From: GCA-2683825 sp965662355
GTDB lineage: Bacteria; Planctomycetota; UBA1135; GCA-002686595
Length of the DNA: 64,000 nucleotides
Direction of reading: 5' to 3'
Assembly (NCBI GenBank): GCA_965662355.1
Contig: CBFIHP010000008.1
Location: 186,001 to 250,000, forward strand
Made by a program: the position numbers and the translations under genes. This document shows, one piece after another, positions 25,014-33,965 of this stretch (positions are counted from its first letter, which is position 1; each line of letters starts with the position of its first letter). The notes under the pieces were generated by a model. The model was not told the DNA's origin and ran no database searches. It saw only the letters and a list, made by a program, of their open reading frames with translations.

Positions 25014-26581
25014 GCGCAGACTCCGCTATCCAAAAGCGCCAAACCTGGATGGCGCTGCTGTTGCTCGTCGCTCTGGCCCTTCTCCTCTACGGCCGTACGT
25101 CGGGCTTCGAGTTCGTCAACTACGACGACACGGAGTATGTCACCGACAATCCCCCCGTGCTCCAGGGCTTGACCGAACCCGGCGTGCGCTGGGCGTTCAC
25201 GGCGACGCACACTGGGAACTGGATTCCCCTGACGTGGATGTCGCACATGCTCGACGTCGAGCTTTTCGGGACCTGGGCGGGCGGGCATCACCTGGTCAAT
25301 GCACTTCTGCACGCCATCAACGCGGTGCTTCTGTTTCTCGCACTACGAGCCTTGAGCTCGCGCGCCGGTCCCAGTTTGGCGGTCGCTCTATTGTTCTGTG
25401 TGCACCCGCAACGAGTCGAGTCGGTGGCGTGGATCTCGGAGCGCAAGGATCTGCTCGCGGGCACCTTCTTCTTCGCATCTCTCCTGCTGTATGCCCGCTA
25501 TGCGCGCAAGCCGGGTTGGTCGAAGAACCTGGCCCTGGCAGTACTGTTGCTTCTGGGACTCTCATCGAAGTCGATGCTGGTCAGCTTGCCGTTCGTCCTG
25601 TGTCTTTTGGACGTGTGGCCCCTGGGTCGCTGGAAAAGTGACGCCTCGCCCACGGAACGCGCCTGGCCAGGACGCTTGCGAGAGAAGTGGTTGCTCTTCG
25701 TCATCGCAGCGGCCTTCGCGGCGCGGACGTTCTTGGCCCAGGATCAACAGGGTGCTGTGTCCGAGCTGACCGGGCTTTCGATCGGACAGCGCCTGGCCAA
25801 TGCGGGCCTCTCGGGCTGGAATTATCTCCTGCAGACGCTGTGGCCCTTCGAGCTGGCCGTCTTCTACCCCCATCCGGTGTTCGCCGCCGACAACCTGATG
25901 ACCGAACTCTACGTGCCGGGTTTCGCGGCCCTGGCGCTCTTTCTCGTGGGCATCTACCTCGCCCTGCGCTGGATGTCTCGGGTTCCGGAGATCAGCGTCG
26001 GTTATCTGTGGTTTCTCGGCATGCTGGTGCCGGTGATCGGTCTGGTACAGGTTGGCGAACAGAGCCACGCGGATCGTTACGCCTACCTGCCCCTGGTCGG
26101 TATCTACATCGCTCTGGTCTTCGGCGCCCAACGCTGCCTCGCTTCCCACCCGCATCTGGCGCGCTGGTCGCGAGCGGTGTTCGCAGCCTTGATCGCGCTC
26201 CTGTGTCTGCGCACGTGGGACCAGGTCGGTCATTGGCGCAACACGGAGACGCTCTTCGCCCATGCGCTCGAGGTCACGGACAAGAACTACATCGCGCACA
26301 ACAACTACGGGCTGGCCTTGCTGGAAGAGCGCCGACTCAAAGACGCCGGCCATCACTTCCAGCAGGCGGTCGAGCTCTATCCGAAGTATCTGAAGGGCAA
26401 CTACAACCTGGGGATCAGCCTCGAGGGTCGCCAGCGCTACGATGAGGCCATCGCCGCCTATCGCCAGTGCTTGCAGATCGACCCCGGGCATGCGCTCTCG
26501 CTGACGCGGGTCGTCGAGTGTCAGAAAAAGCTCGAGCAGGCCCAGGGAAAGCGCAGGCCGGTGCAGGGAGAGACTCGGTGA
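25010..26581 (+). CDS. TMTC-like multispanning GT-C/TPR protein, paralogue B
   Basis: 523 residues, the shortest of the six. It starts within the ATGA that ends paralogue A, so translation is coupled. Motifs: FEFVNYDDTEYVTDNP (YDD at 38-40), GNWIPLTWMSHMLDVELFG, VHPQRVESVAWISERKDLL, LGLSSKSMLVSLPFVLCLLD, PVIGLVQVGEQSHADRYAYL. The NWIP variant replaces the His of the NWHP motif found in all other copies, KS replaces KP in the SKPM motif, and HPQRV replaces HPLRV. The TPR tail is short, with about two units (YIAHNNYGLALLEERRLKDA and NLGISLEGRQRYDEAIAAYR). Acceptor or donor specificity may therefore differ, or the copy may be impaired. Function is inferred from TMTC relatives. Confidence 0.8.
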   Translation: MSADSAIQKRQTWMALLLLVALALLLYGRTSGFEFVNYDDTEYVTDNPPVLQGLTEPGVRWAFTATHTGNWIPLTWMSHMLDVELFGTWAGGHHLVNALLHAINAVLLFLALRALSSRAGPSLAVALLFCVHPQRVESVAWISERKDLLAGTFFFASLLLYARYARKPGWSKNLALAVLLLLGLSSKSMLVSLPFVLCLLDVWPLGRWKSDASPTERAWPGRLREKWLLFVIAAAFAARTFLAQDQQGAVSELTGLSIGQRLANAGLSGWNYLLQTLWPFELAVFYPHPVFAADNLMTELYVPGFAALALFLVGIYLALRWMSRVPEISVGYLWFLGMLVPVIGLVQVGEQSHADRYAYLPLVGIYIALVFGAQRCLASHPHLARWSRAVFAALIALLCLRTWDQVGHWRNTETLFAHALEVTDKNYIAHNNYGLALLEERRLKDAGHHFQQAVELYPKYLKGNYNLGISLEGRQRYDEAIAAYRQCLQIDPGHALSLTRVVECQKKLEQAQGKRRPVQGETR

Positions 26582-28629
26582 GCTCGCGCAACAAACACAA
26601 GCCGCTCGAGGGCTCGCCGGGACGGCCGCAGACGGTCAGCAGGTGGTTGGGGATCGTGCTGTTTCTGATCCCGCTCGCTCTGTACGCAAAGACCAAGGAC
26701 CATAGCTTCCTGAGGACGTACGACGACGGCTCGTACATCACCGAGAACCCGCTGGTCCGCGATGGATTCAGCGTGCGCGGCGTGGGCTGGGCTTTCACGG
26801 AGGCGCACTCGGCCAACTGGCACCCGTTGACCTGGCTCTCGCACATGCTCGACTGCCAGCTCTTCGGACTGGACGCCGGCAAGCATCACCTGGTCAACGC
26901 ACTCCTGCACGCGATCGCCAGCCTGTTGTGCTTTCGCGCCTTGCTGGCCGCCACTGGAGCGCGCTGGTGTAGTGCCTTCGTGGCCCTGTTCTTCGCGGTT
27001 CACCCCCTACGGGTAGAGTCGGTCGCGTGGGTGGCCGAGCGCAAGGATGTGCTTTCGGGGGTGTTCTTCTTCTGGATGCTCTTGGCCTATGCACGCTATG
27101 CAAGAGCACCGTCCCCGCGCGAGATGTGGAAGGTGGCTTTGCCCTTGGCATTGGGGCTGATGTCGAAGCCCATGCTGGTGACGGGGCCGGCGGTGCTTTG
27201 CCTCCTGGATCTCTGGCCCTTGGGGCGAGTGACCGGGGAGAGGCGCAAGGGATTCGATTGGCTCGTCGAAAAATGGCCCTTGTGGCTTCTCATCGGCCTG
27301 TCCTCGTTCGTCACGGTTCTCGCGCAGCGGGCGGGCGGAGCGATTCGAACGCTGGAGAGCATCTCGCTCGTGGAGCGCCTGGCCAACACGCCCCTGGCCT
27401 ATGTCGAGTACCTGACGAAGAGCGTGTGGCCCTCAGGACTCGCCTTCTACTACCCCCACCCGGCGATTGCCCATCCGGGGACACTCTCCCTGACGAATCC
27501 CTTGGTGCTCGGGGCGAGCGCGGGACTCGTCGGCATCACGCTGCTCTTCTTCCGTCTTGTACGCACCCGCCCCTGGCTGCTCGTCGGGTGGTTGTGGTTC
27601 CTCGGCATGCTGGTACCCGTGATCGGGTTGTTGCAGGTGGGTGCGCACCGCATGGCGAACCGCTATGCCTACTTGCCTCTGGTCGGAATCTACATCCTCA
27701 TCGCCTGGGAGTTGCGCGCCCGGCTACATGCGCGCGGCACCGCGCTGATACGCGCGGTCGCTGCCGTGGCCCTTTTGCTGGCAACAGGCTTCGCGACACG
27801 TTCGTGGCTCGAGATCGACACCTGGCGCGATGAAGAGACGCTCTATCGCCGGGCCCTGGCCGTGACCGAAGGCAACTGGACCGCCCACAGCAACCTCGGA
27901 GTGCTCGTTCAGGAGCGCGGCAACCAGCTGATGGCCGCAGGAAAAACCGCGGCCGGTAGAAAGCAGCTCGAGCAGGCCCGTGAGCACTACGAGGCGGTGC
28001 TCGAGATCGCCCCCAGGCAAGCCGATGCGCACAACAACCTGGGCGGTCTGCACCTGACCCTGGGAGCATCCGACCTGGCCGCCCGTGAACTGGACCTGGC
28101 CTTGCGCATTCGACCCGCTTTTCTCGAAGCGCGTCTGACCCGCGGATTGGTGCACGAGATGCTCGGCCAGTACGAACAGGCGCAATCCCACTACCGCCAG
28201 GCCACCCAGGACCATCCCGAGGAGGCCCTGGCCCATTACAAGCTGGGCGATGTGTTGTATCTCCAGGGGAAGGAAGACGCGGCGACTCGCTCCTACCTGG
28301 CAGCGCTACGGTTCGATCCAAGGATTCCCGAGCTCCAGATCGCGCGCACGGCTTGCCTGGGCATCGTCTGGGCCATGGCCACCCGCGCCAACCCCGACAT
28401 GCGCGACCCCAAACGGGCGCTTCTGCTGATCACGAGCTTCCAACGCGCGCGTCGTGGCAAGCTGAGCAGTGATCACGTGCGTGTCCTCGCCGCGGTCCAG
28501 GCCGCGAACGGCAAGACCGACGAAGCTCTCCAGAGCATTCAACGCGCGCAGGGCTTGTCGGGTGCGAAGCGCCAACGGCTCGAAGCGGATGCGGCCATCT
28601 ACCGCGCAGGCAAGGCCCTGGAGAAATAG
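26578..28629 (+). CDS. TMTC-like multispanning GT-C/TPR protein, paralogue C
   Basis: 683 residues from a GTG at 26578 that overlaps the stop of paralogue B (GTGA), with an aggga-type ribosome site 8 bases before. This start gives the same layout as its paralogues; an earlier in-frame ATG lies deep inside B. Motifs: SFLRTYDDGSYITENP (YDD at 48-50), ANWHPLTWLSHMLDCQLFGL, FAVHPLRVESVAWVAERKDV, LGLMSKPMLVTGPAV, PVIGLLQVGAHRMANRYAYL. The last motif has ANRY in place of ADRY, losing the acidic residue. The TPR tail is long, with about five units, including DAHNNLGGLHLTLGASDLAA and ALAHYKLGDVLYLQGKEDAA. Predicted inner-membrane protein with periplasmic TPRs. Confidence 0.8.
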   Translation: MSSRNKHKPLEGSPGRPQTVSRWLGIVLFLIPLALYAKTKDHSFLRTYDDGSYITENPLVRDGFSVRGVGWAFTEAHSANWHPLTWLSHMLDCQLFGLDAGKHHLVNALLHAIASLLCFRALLAATGARWCSAFVALFFAVHPLRVESVAWVAERKDVLSGVFFFWMLLAYARYARAPSPREMWKVALPLALGLMSKPMLVTGPAVLCLLDLWPLGRVTGERRKGFDWLVEKWPLWLLIGLSSFVTVLAQRAGGAIRTLESISLVERLANTPLAYVEYLTKSVWPSGLAFYYPHPAIAHPGTLSLTNPLVLGASAGLVGITLLFFRLVRTRPWLLVGWLWFLGMLVPVIGLLQVGAHRMANRYAYLPLVGIYILIAWELRARLHARGTALIRAVAAVALLLATGFATRSWLEIDTWRDEETLYRRALAVTEGNWTAHSNLGVLVQERGNQLMAAGKTAAGRKQLEQAREHYEAVLEIAPRQADAHNNLGGLHLTLGASDLAARELDLALRIRPAFLEARLTRGLVHEMLGQYEQAQSHYRQATQDHPEEALAHYKLGDVLYLQGKEDAATRSYLAALRFDPRIPELQIARTACLGIVWAMATRANPDMRDPKRALLLITSFQRARRGKLSSDHVRVLAAVQAANGKTDEALQSIQRAQGLSGAKRQRLEADAAIYRAGKALEK

Positions 28630-28633
28630 CGGT

Positions 28634-30478
28634 ATGAAAGCGAACCGAGAAAAGCTGTGGATCGTCCTGGGACTCGTCGCCATCACCATCGGGCTCTTCG
28701 CCCAGGTGGCCGGCTTCGAGTTCCTGAACTACGACGACGACGACTACGTGTTCAAGAACCCGTACGTGCGCGAGGGACTGTCACTCGAGGGCTTGCGCTG
28801 GGCCTTCACCAGCCCCCATGCAGCGAACTGGCATCCCTTGACCTGGCTCTCGCACATGCTGGACGTGCAGCTGTTCGGCTTGAACGCGGGCATGCACCAC
28901 CTGGTGAACGTGTTCCTGCATGCAGCCAGTGCGGCGCTGCTCTTCCTGGCCGTCTCCGGCATGACCCAGAAGACCTGGCCCTCCGCCCTGGTAGCCCTGT
29001 TGTTCGCCATCCACCCGCTGCGAGCCGAATCGGTGGCCTGGATCGCCGAGCGCAAGGACGTCTTGTCGGGTCTGTTCTTCATGGCCACGCTGCTGTGCTA
29101 TGGGCGCTACGTGCGGCGCCCCACGCGGCGGGGCTTTGTTGCGGTGACCATCGCCTTTGCCCTGGGGCTTCTGTCGAAGCCCATGCTGGTCACCTTGCCG
29201 CCGTTGCTCCTGCTCCTGGACCTGTGGCCGCTGCAACGCTTCGGGTCCTCGAGCTTGGCCCAGCTCGTGCGCGAGAAGGCGCTCTGGTTCGCGATGGCCA
29301 TCGCGTCGGCGGTGATCACCTTTCTGGTTCAGGACGGGGCGGGTGCGGTCAGCCCGGCCTTCGCACTGGGCTTCGAAGCACGGATCTCCAATTCCTTCTC
29401 GGCCTACATGACCTACGTGCGCCAGAGTTTCTGGCCTAGCGATCTGTGCGCGATCTACATCCATCCAGGCCTGCTCGAACGCGACGCCTATCGTCCCTGG
29501 GCCGCCGTACGTGCACTGTCGGCCTTGCTCGTGGTCGTGTTGTCGGTCGCGGCCTGGCGCTCGGCGCGACGCGCGCCGATGTTCACGACCGGCTGGTTCT
29601 GGTTTCTCGGCACGGCCTTCCCCGTCATCGGCGGCCTCGTGCAGGTGGGCTTTCAAGCCCATGCGGATCGTTACACCTACCTGCCCACGATCGGCCTCGG
29701 TCTGGCCCTCGTCTTCGGCATCGAGGCGCACCTCCACAGCCCGCGGGCGCGACGAGCAGGCCTTCTCGTCGGAGGTCTCGCGGCACTCGTGCTCTTGCCG
29801 ACCAGCTGGCGCCAGATCGGCACATGGTCCGACACGCCTTCGGTATTCGAACGCGCGCTCGAAATCACGGATTCGAACTTCATCGCTCACACGAACCTGG
29901 GTGAGGCCTTGCAGAAGCAAGGCCAGCTAGGCGCGGCCGTGGAGCAGTACGGCCAGGCCCTCGAGATCCGCCCGAACCTGTATCAGGTGCGCACCAACCT
30001 GGCCGAGATCCACCTCGGCCAGGGAAGACTGCGGGAGGCGCTGCGAGAGCTGGATCTCGCACTGCGCTACGACCCGAAGTACGTTCGGGCCCTGTGGAAC
30101 AAGGCCCTTGCGCTCGCGAACCTCGGCCAGGATCGGCCCTCCCTCGAGGTGCTGCAGTTCTGTCTCGAGGTCGCACCGAACGAGCACTACGCCAGAAATC
30201 AACTGGCCTGGATCCTCTCCACGTCGCGCTTCGCGGACCTCCGCGATCCTGAGCGGGCCTATCAGCAGGCGAGTCTCGTCTGTCGGGCGACGGGAAACCA
30301 AAACCCGACCTTCCTCGAGACCATGGCCGCCGCGGCCGCGGCTCTGGGCCGCTTCGACGAGGCGACGGAGCTCCAGGACCGCGCCATGCGCATGCATGAG
30401 GGGCCAGCGCGCCGGGCGGCTCGCGTCAGGCTCGACCGCTACCGCCAGGAAAAAACCATCGTCCAGGGGGCGAAGTGA
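28634..30478 (+). CDS. TMTC-like multispanning GT-C/TPR protein, paralogue D
   Basis: 614 residues from the ATG at 28634, four bases after the stop of paralogue C. Motifs: FEFLNYDDDDYVFKNP (YDD at 33-35, here followed by two more Asp), ANWHPLTWLSHMLDVQLFGL, FAIHPLRAESVAWIAERKDV, LGLLSKPMLVTLPPLLLLLD, PVIGGLVQVGFQAHADRYTY. The TPR tail has about four units (IAHTNLGEALQKQGQLGAAV, ALWNKALALANLGQDRPSLE). Later upstream-frame ATGs were rejected because they lie inside C and add sequence unlike the family. The following hydrolase starts in the overlap at the stop codon. Confidence 0.8.
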   Translation: MKANREKLWIVLGLVAITIGLFAQVAGFEFLNYDDDDYVFKNPYVREGLSLEGLRWAFTSPHAANWHPLTWLSHMLDVQLFGLNAGMHHLVNVFLHAASAALLFLAVSGMTQKTWPSALVALLFAIHPLRAESVAWIAERKDVLSGLFFMATLLCYGRYVRRPTRRGFVAVTIAFALGLLSKPMLVTLPPLLLLLDLWPLQRFGSSSLAQLVREKALWFAMAIASAVITFLVQDGAGAVSPAFALGFEARISNSFSAYMTYVRQSFWPSDLCAIYIHPGLLERDAYRPWAAVRALSALLVVVLSVAAWRSARRAPMFTTGWFWFLGTAFPVIGGLVQVGFQAHADRYTYLPTIGLGLALVFGIEAHLHSPRARRAGLLVGGLAALVLLPTSWRQIGTWSDTPSVFERALEITDSNFIAHTNLGEALQKQGQLGAAVEQYGQALEIRPNLYQVRTNLAEIHLGQGRLREALRELDLALRYDPKYVRALWNKALALANLGQDRPSLEVLQFCLEVAPNEHYARNQLAWILSTSRFADLRDPERAYQQASLVCRATGNQNPTFLETMAAAAAALGRFDEATELQDRAMRMHEGPARRAARVRLDRYRQEKTIVQGAK

Positions 30479-31851
30479 TGCGCCTTGCCTTCGCGGCCAT
30501 GTCACTGCTGCTCGTCAGCGCGTGTTCACCGGCGACGCGACGCCCGAACATCGTCTTGATCACGCTCGACACGACGCGCGCCGATCATCTGAGTTGTTAC
30601 GGCCATGACCGCCCGACCACGCCCAACCTGGACCGGCTCGCAGAGGAAGGCGAGCGCTACACCCGGGCCTACAGCGTGACCAGCTGGACGTTGCCGGCGC
30701 ACGCTTCCATCTTCACGGGCAAGTTTCCAAGCGCCCATGGAGCCAAACACGACCCCGAGGGCATGTTGCGGCTCTCCCAGGGGATCGAGGGCGACTTCGA
30801 TTCGTTCCGGGCCCAGCCCATCGCCGACGGAGAGGTGACGCTGGCCTCGATCCTCGCCAGCGTCGGATACACGACCTGCGGTATCGCCGGCGGGCCGTGG
30901 ATGAAGCGCGTGTTTCGTCTCGACCGTGGCTTTCAGGAGTACGACGACGAGGGCATCGACAGCGTCAACGGTCGTCCAGCCGCGGATATCACCCGGGTCG
31001 CCATGGCCTTCCTCGAGCGCCAGGCCGAGAAGCCGTTCTTCCTGTTCCTTAACTACTTCGATCCCCACGGCCCCTACCTGCCCGAGCCACGCTACCTGCA
31101 GCTGGTCAAGCAGCCCGAGGACGATCCGGCACGCATGAACCGCTTCGAGAAGGAGCAGCTCGCCTACGATGCCGAGATCCGCTACATGGACGAGCACATC
31201 GGTGCCCTGCTCGATGACCTGCGCCAGAGGGGCCTGTACGAGAACACGTGGATCATCGTCCTGTCGGACCACGGCGAGCTCATGGGGGATGCAACTCTGG
31301 GCGGTGGACCGCGCACGGGCCATGGCCATTCCCTGAGCGAGGCCGAGATCCATATTCCCCTGATCGTCAAGCGCCCCGGAAGTCACGCGGCAAAGCGCCC
31401 ACCCGGCGGCACGATCGACGCTCGCGTCCAGCAAACCGACGTGCTCCCGACCCTGCTCGAGGCCCTCGGACTGCCCGTGCCGGAAGGTGTCCAGGGGCGG
31501 CCGTTCGACGCTCCGGAACGCCCCGACACCTACGCCGAGGTCTACCCGCTGCACACGCGCACTCCGTTCGATTGGCGCGCGGTCGGCGCCTGGCGTGTCC
31601 TGTTCGAGGACGATTACAAGTATGGCTGGAACAGCGAGTCCAGGGACTTCCTGGTGGACCTCGGGACCGATCCCGGCGAGTACGTCAATATCGGCCCAAC
31701 CGACCCGATTCGGGTACGGCGGATCCAAAGACGCATGCGGCGCCTGTTACGATCGTTGCCTGCACCCGGGAAGGTAACCGAAGCGGTCGAGGTCGATGCC
31801 GGCACCCTGGAGTCATTGCAGACGCTTGGATACACGGGCGAAGAAGAATGA
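30478..31851 (+). CDS. alkaline-phosphatase-superfamily lipoprotein hydrolase (sulfatase fold, Thr nucleophile)
   Basis: 457 residues from the ATG at 30478, which overlaps the last base of the preceding stop; a GTG one codon earlier is possible. MRLAFAAMSLLLVSAC is a lipoprotein signal with lipobox VSA|C (Cys16). The catalytic domain reads NIVLITLDTTRADHLSCYGH (first metal site), SWTLPAHASIFTGKFPSAHG with Thr71 in the nucleophile position, FLFLNYFDPHGPY, and WIIVLSDHGELMGD (second metal site). No CxPSR formylglycine site exists, so it is probably a phosphate-ester hydrolase or transferase rather than a true sulfatase. Its place between TMTC-like genes D and E suggests trimming or modification of the same envelope glycan. 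It sits inside the operon, with overlaps at both ends. Confidence 0.88.
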   Translation: MRLAFAAMSLLLVSACSPATRRPNIVLITLDTTRADHLSCYGHDRPTTPNLDRLAEEGERYTRAYSVTSWTLPAHASIFTGKFPSAHGAKHDPEGMLRLSQGIEGDFDSFRAQPIADGEVTLASILASVGYTTCGIAGGPWMKRVFRLDRGFQEYDDEGIDSVNGRPAADITRVAMAFLERQAEKPFFLFLNYFDPHGPYLPEPRYLQLVKQPEDDPARMNRFEKEQLAYDAEIRYMDEHIGALLDDLRQRGLYENTWIIVLSDHGELMGDATLGGGPRTGHGHSLSEAEIHIPLIVKRPGSHAAKRPPGGTIDARVQQTDVLPTLLEALGLPVPEGVQGRPFDAPERPDTYAEVYPLHTRTPFDWRAVGAWRVLFEDDYKYGWNSESRDFLVDLGTDPGEYVNIGPTDPIRVRRIQRRMRRLLRSLPAPGKVTEAVEVDAGTLESLQTLGYTGEEE

Positions 31852-32033
31852 ACGGAATGAGTGACGCTACGAACGAGCCGCAGGACGACGCGCCGCTCGG
31901 GATCTGGTCGCGGGTGCGGGTCGTCCTCGGGCCGAACCACACCTGCCTGGAAGATTGGGATCTTTCGCGTAGCTCGATGGAGAATGACAAGTACTTCCGC
32001 ACGGCGCAGAATTACCTCCTGCAGCAGCCATGA
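31848..32033 (+). CDS. small coupled ORF of unknown function, 61 residues
   Basis: Begins MNGMSDATNEPQDDAPLGIW and ends NYLLQQP. The start codon overlaps the hydrolase stop (ATGA) and the stop overlaps the start of paralogue E (ATGA), so it is coupled on both sides, as expected for a real operon gene. It has no membrane helix or signal peptide, is acidic at the N-terminus, and has a single Cys in GPNHTCLEDWDLSRSSM. I recognise no family. A second in-frame ATG lies at codon 4. Because the overlaps maintain a continuous coupled operon, it is likely translated whatever its role. Confidence 0.65.
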   Translation: MNGMSDATNEPQDDAPLGIWSRVRVVLGPNHTCLEDWDLSRSSMENDKYFRTAQNYLLQQP

Positions 32034-33955
32034 GCGCCGCAACTGGCGTCAACGATCCGGAGCCGAAGCAATCGAAGGGATTCGTTTGGCTCGCTGGAAT
32101 CGCGCTGGTGTTGGGCACCTATTTCCTCTTCGCACCGACGACCGAGTTCGACTTCATCGACTACGACGACATCGACTACGTCGTCGCCAACCCCCACGTC
32201 AATGGAGGCTGGGACCCGGGTGAGGTTGTCTGGGTGTGGACCCACTCCCATGCCTCGAACTGGCATCCGCTGACGTGGATGTCCCACATGCTGGATGTCG
32301 AGCTCTTCGGGCTCGAAGCCGCGGGACACCACCGGGTGAACGTGCTGTTGCATGCCCTGAATGCGGTCCTTCTCTTCGCTCTGCTCTTGCGAGCCACGGG
32401 GCAGCGCACGGCGGCGCTTCTCGTCGCGGCCTTCTTCGCACTGCATCCCTTGCGCGTGGAATCGGTGGCCTGGATCGCCGAGCGCAAGGATCTGTTGTCG
32501 GGGTTCTTCTGGTTCGTGACGCTCTACGCCTATCAGCGTTATTCCGAACGCCCCGACCTCCGCCGCATGCTTCAGGTCGTTTTGGCCTTCGCCCTGGGAC
32601 TGGCCTCCAAGCCGATGGTCGTGACGCTACCGCTGGTGCTCATGCTGTGGGATGTCTGGCCGGGGAGACGAACGCCCCTCGATGTCAGGCTTTGCAAGCT
32701 GCGCGAGAAGCTACCGCTCTTTCTTCTCGCCCTTGTTCTCGCGCTTGCCACGCTGACCGTTCAAACGACGAGCGGCGCCACGAACCGCTTCGAGGACATC
32801 TCCATCGTCGAACGCGTCGTCAATGGCATGGCGGCGTACGGTGCCTATCTCTATCAGAGCTTTGTTCCCACGCACCTGGCCGTATTCTATCCCCACGCCG
32901 TGGCGACGAGCGACGCGCCCTTCGCCGCCCTCGCACTGCCTGCAGCCCTCTCGTTCCTGACGTACGGTTTGTGGTTCGCGATCGGGTGGAAGCTACGGGA
33001 GAAGGCACCGGCGGTTCTCATCGGGTTCGCCTGGATGGTGATCACGGCCCTGCCCATCATCGGGATCATCCAGGTCGGCTCGCAGGCACACGCGGACCGT
33101 TACACCTACTTGCCGACGATCGGAATCGGCATCGCGCTGGTCTATGGGGCTGCCTACTGGCTCGAGAGTCACATCCCGCTACGCAAGCCGATCGGAATCG
33201 CCGCGGGTGTGGCGCTGCTACCTCTTGGCTATCTCACGCTACGCCAGATCGAGCACTGGCGCGACACGGATGCGCTTTTCGAGCACGCCCTCGAGGTGAC
33301 CGAGAACAACTACACGGCCCACGCCGTTCTGGGTCAGCAGCACCAGGCACGTAACGACAATGCGGCGGCCAAGAAACACTTCCAGGCGGCCCTGAGGATC
33401 CACCCGAACTTCGGCGAGGCGTTGAGCAACCTGGGCTTGTGCCACCTGGCCGAGGGCAACTATCCGCGCGCAAGAGCACTCTTCGAGCGTGCCCTCGTCG
33501 TGCGGCCGAACGATCACCTGGCCCTCTTGAATCGCGGCGTCCTGGAACTTCTCGAAGGTGACAACGCCGCAGCCGAAGAGGACTTTCAGCGGGTCCTGAC
33601 CCTATCGCCGCGCGAGCCGGATGCGCTGTTCAATCTGGGGTACCTGGAACAGGCGCGCAATGACTTCGACATGGCCGAGGTGTACTACCTGAAAACCCTG
33701 GAGCAGCTCCCCGACCATGGCGATGCCCTGAACAATCTGGGCGAACTCCGCCTGCGCATGCGCTCCTATCCGGAGGCCATCGAAATGTTCCTGCGCCTCA
33801 GCCATCTGGAGCCGGACGACCCGGCCGTGCACTTCAACCTCGGCAAGGCCTATCAAGCCGCGGGCCAGCTCGAAGCTGCGCGGCGCGCGTTCGAGGAGGC
33901 CCTGTCGCGGGATCCCCAGTTCGCGCCGGCCCGCCAAGCTTTGGAGCAGATGTGA
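32030..33955 (+). CDS. TMTC-like multispanning GT-C/TPR protein, paralogue E
   Basis: 641 residues, starting in the ATGA overlap with the small ORF. Motifs: FDFIDYDDIDYVVANP (YDD at 45-47), SNWHPLTWMSHMLDVELFGL, FALHPLRVESVAWIAERKDL, LGLASKPMVVTLPLVLMLWD, PIIGIIQVGSQAHADRYTYL. All family residues are intact. The TPR tail has about six regular units (ALSNLGLCHLAEGNYPRARA, ALLNRGVLELLEGDNAAAEE, ALNNLGELRLRMRSYPEAIE, HFNLGKAYQAAGQLEAARRA). Probable inner-membrane, polyprenol-dependent glycosyltransferase with periplasmic TPRs, by analogy to TMTC proteins. Confidence 0.82.
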   Translation: MSAATGVNDPEPKQSKGFVWLAGIALVLGTYFLFAPTTEFDFIDYDDIDYVVANPHVNGGWDPGEVVWVWTHSHASNWHPLTWMSHMLDVELFGLEAAGHHRVNVLLHALNAVLLFALLLRATGQRTAALLVAAFFALHPLRVESVAWIAERKDLLSGFFWFVTLYAYQRYSERPDLRRMLQVVLAFALGLASKPMVVTLPLVLMLWDVWPGRRTPLDVRLCKLREKLPLFLLALVLALATLTVQTTSGATNRFEDISIVERVVNGMAAYGAYLYQSFVPTHLAVFYPHAVATSDAPFAALALPAALSFLTYGLWFAIGWKLREKAPAVLIGFAWMVITALPIIGIIQVGSQAHADRYTYLPTIGIGIALVYGAAYWLESHIPLRKPIGIAAGVALLPLGYLTLRQIEHWRDTDALFEHALEVTENNYTAHAVLGQQHQARNDNAAAKKHFQAALRIHPNFGEALSNLGLCHLAEGNYPRARALFERALVVRPNDHLALLNRGVLELLEGDNAAAEEDFQRVLTLSPREPDALFNLGYLEQARNDFDMAEVYYLKTLEQLPDHGDALNNLGELRLRMRSYPEAIEMFLRLSHLEPDDPAVHFNLGKAYQAAGQLEAARRAFEEALSRDPQFAPARQALEQM

Positions 33956-33965
33956 GGCCTCGAGC

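Noticed and set aside
30478..31851. Annotation as a true (formylglycine) sulfatase
   Set aside because: No CxPSR motif; Thr occupies the nucleophile position.
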